Below the pieces are notes generated by a model. The model worked only from the letters and a program-made list of their open reading frames with translations. It did no database searches and was not told where the DNA came from. A stretch of DNA of 64,000 nt, taken from assembly GCF_900636535.1 (NCBI RefSeq), contig NZ_LR134289.1, forward strand, positions 3,489,001 to 3,553,000. The letters run 5' to 3'. Shown here in pieces: positions 62,900 through 64,000 of the stretch. The position numbers and the translations under genes were made by a program. How positions within the stretch are numbered: the stretch's first letter is position 1; each line of letters begins with the position of its first letter. The stretch is from Chryseobacterium gleum (GTDB taxonomy: Bacteria; Bacteroidota; Bacteroidia; Flavobacteriales; Weeksellaceae).

Positions 62900-63319
62900 A
62901 TGACCATTAAAGAAAAACAGCAGGAAATAATCGACGAATTCGCTTTTCTTGAAGACTGGGAGCAAAAGTATGAGTACATCATTGATCTTGGAAAAGAACT
63001 GAAAGGCTTACCGGAAGACAGAAAAACGGAGGAAAACCTGATTAAGGGCTGTCAGAGCAAAGTTTGGATTGATGCCGAATTCAAAGATGGGAAACTTTTC
63101 TTTAATGCAGATTCTGATGGTATTTTACCAAAAGGAATTGTCTCGCTTTTAGTAAGTATTTACAGTGGGCATTCCACTCAGGAAATCCTGGATTCTGATT
63201 TTGATTTTATTGCAGAAATAGGGTTACAGGAATTTCTTTCTCCTTCCAGAGCCAACGGACTGATGGCGATGACGAAGCAGATTAAGTTTTATGCAGTTGC
63301 TTACCAACTGAAATCATAA
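62900..63319 (+). CDS. sufE: SufE family sulfur acceptor protein
   Basis: A 139-residue protein. The motif LIKGCQSKVWIDAEF carries the catalytic Cys that takes persulfide from SufS (near residue 51), and EEIIDEFAFLEDWEQKYEYIIDLGKEL-type helices open the fold. SufE serves the SUF iron-sulfur assembly machine. It lies 43 bases after the glycosyltransferase and 2 bases before the next gene, a curious neighbourhood since other suf genes are not in the window. Confidence 0.93.
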   Translation: MTIKEKQQEIIDEFAFLEDWEQKYEYIIDLGKELKGLPEDRKTEENLIKGCQSKVWIDAEFKDGKLFFNADSDGILPKGIVSLLVSIYSGHSTQEILDSDFDFIAEIGLQEFLSPSRANGLMAMTKQIKFYAVAYQLKS

Positions 63320-63321
63320 CG

Positions 63322-64000
63322 GTGACCAGAATTTTAGCATATCGTTTTTCCGCATTCGGAGATGTGGCAATGACTGTACCTGTTTTCAGAGAATTTCTGG
63401 AGCAGAATCCAGATGTGGAAATTATTATGGTTTCCAGGAAAAATTTTGAGGCTTTGTTCGCAGGAATTCCTAATGTAACTTTTAAAGGAATTGATCTGGA
63501 TGATTACAAAGGATTTTTTGGATTGAGAAAACTCAGTAATGAACTGATCCGTGAGTTTAATCCGGACTGTATTGCTAACCTCCATGATGTAATCCGGACC
63601 AAGGTTTTAGACAGAATATACAGAAGAAAAGGGTTTAAGGTCTTCAAAATTGATAAAGGTAAGGAAGAGAAAGAGCATCTTACGGATGTCTGGAATCTGG
63701 AAAAGGTACAGCTGAAAAAAACGGTGGAACGTTATGCTGATGTTTTTCGAGATATGGGATTCAAAGTAGAGCTTTCACATCAGCTCAGACCTATTTCAAT
63801 GAATAAATCAGGGATCGGTTTTGCTCCTTTTGCCCAGCATAAGGGAAAAATGCTTCCTCTGGAAAAATCATATGAGCTGGCCAGGATTCTCGCCAGAAAA
63901 CATACTGTGTATTTCTTTGGAGGTGGTAAAAAAGAAACAGAAACTCTTGAAAGATGGGAAAGTGAGATCCCAAATACCAAAAACCTCTCCGGAAAATTAA
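63322..64000 (+). CDS. Glycosyltransferase family 9 protein, 3' end missing
   Basis: An open reading frame from the GTG at 63322 to the window end, 226 codons with no stop. It begins TRILAYRFSAFGDVAMTVPV, the GT9 (heptosyltransferase-like) N-terminal loop. It later has NLHDVIRTKVLDRIY, KEHLTDVWNLEKV, SGIGFAPFAQHKGKMLPLE and YFFGGGKKETE, the donor-binding half. GT9 enzymes add heptose or related sugars to lipopolysaccharide core. The gene is 2 bases after sufE and is the last of the operon visible here. Confidence 0.82.
   Translation, partial: MTRILAYRFSAFGDVAMTVPVFREFLEQNPDVEIIMVSRKNFEALFAGIPNVTFKGIDLDDYKGFFGLRKLSNELIREFNPDCIANLHDVIRTKVLDRIYRRKGFKVFKIDKGKEEKEHLTDVWNLEKVQLKKTVERYADVFRDMGFKVELSHQLRPISMNKSGIGFAPFAQHKGKMLPLEKSYELARILARKHTVYFFGGGKKETETLERWESEIPNTKNLSGKL

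Overview
The window reads as an ordinary chromosomal segment of a flavobacterium, most likely Chryseobacterium or a close Weeksellaceae relative. The DNA is AT-rich. Promoters carry the Bacteroidota -7 box (TAnnTTTG) and lack Shine-Dalgarno sequences. Lineage markers include a MurF-alanine racemase fusion, the type IX secretion protein SprE/PorW, a TonB-dependent receptor with a carboxypeptidase-like N-terminus, and 2TM-domain proteins. There is no phage, integron, CRISPR array, complete insertion sequence, tRNA or rRNA in the window.

Layout. 0-1.1 kb: the 5' end of a NADAR gene and a NUDIX/winged-helix regulator, with the same motif at both starts. 1.2-6.6 kb: DUF1579 lipoprotein, LepA, and an ECF sigma/anti-sigma/secreted-helical operon. 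6.8-11.3 kb: DUF2520 protein, KdsC-like phosphatase, Maf, SprE. 11.3-19.0 kb: minus-strand block with tsaB, SDR, tautomerase, yraN, LD-carboxypeptidase, LysE, RNase R, a frameshifted membrane ORF and rpiB. 19.0-25.1 kb: an origin-like neighbourhood, with DnaA-box-like sites, pgk, 1.37 kb of gene-free DNA, a methyltransferase, and mnmG flanked by two perfect parS sites. 25.2-31.0 kb: ybeY, patatin/barrel protein, murF-alr, tdk. 31.1-37.0 kb: acidic repeat protein, rsmI, WG-repeat protein, fabG with a leader of three hairpins, and a polytopic membrane protein. 37.0-41.4 kb: guaC, then a Lgt-like / small membrane protein / Tes-like radical SAM operon, and surE. 41.7-45.8 kb: small membrane protein, tail-specific protease, Cu-Zn SOD, phosphopantetheinyl transferase. 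45.9-52.9 kb: a two-component regulon. 52.9-64.0 kb: alpha/beta hydrolase, orphan proteins, mnmA, a barrel protein, clpC, and an operon with a small membrane protein, two glycosyltransferases and sufE. The second glycosyltransferase runs off the end.

The most informative result is the 45.9-52.9 kb locus. A LytS-type kinase carrying a C-terminal 2TM domain, three free-standing 2TM proteins, an isoprenylcysteine-methyltransferase-like protein and a LytTR regulator lie next to a TonB-dependent receptor and a secreted protein. Three promoters in the locus share the same layout: two ACCnTTCgGTA-like half-sites exactly 21 bp apart, then a -7 box 38-39 bp after the second half-site. This looks like a self-contained, autoregulated LytTR regulon. 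Second is the operon coupling a diacylglyceryl-transferase-like membrane protein to a tetraether-lipid-synthase-like radical SAM enzyme, which suggests an uncharacterised lipid modification. Third is the parS pair around mnmG, which marks origin-proximal DNA.
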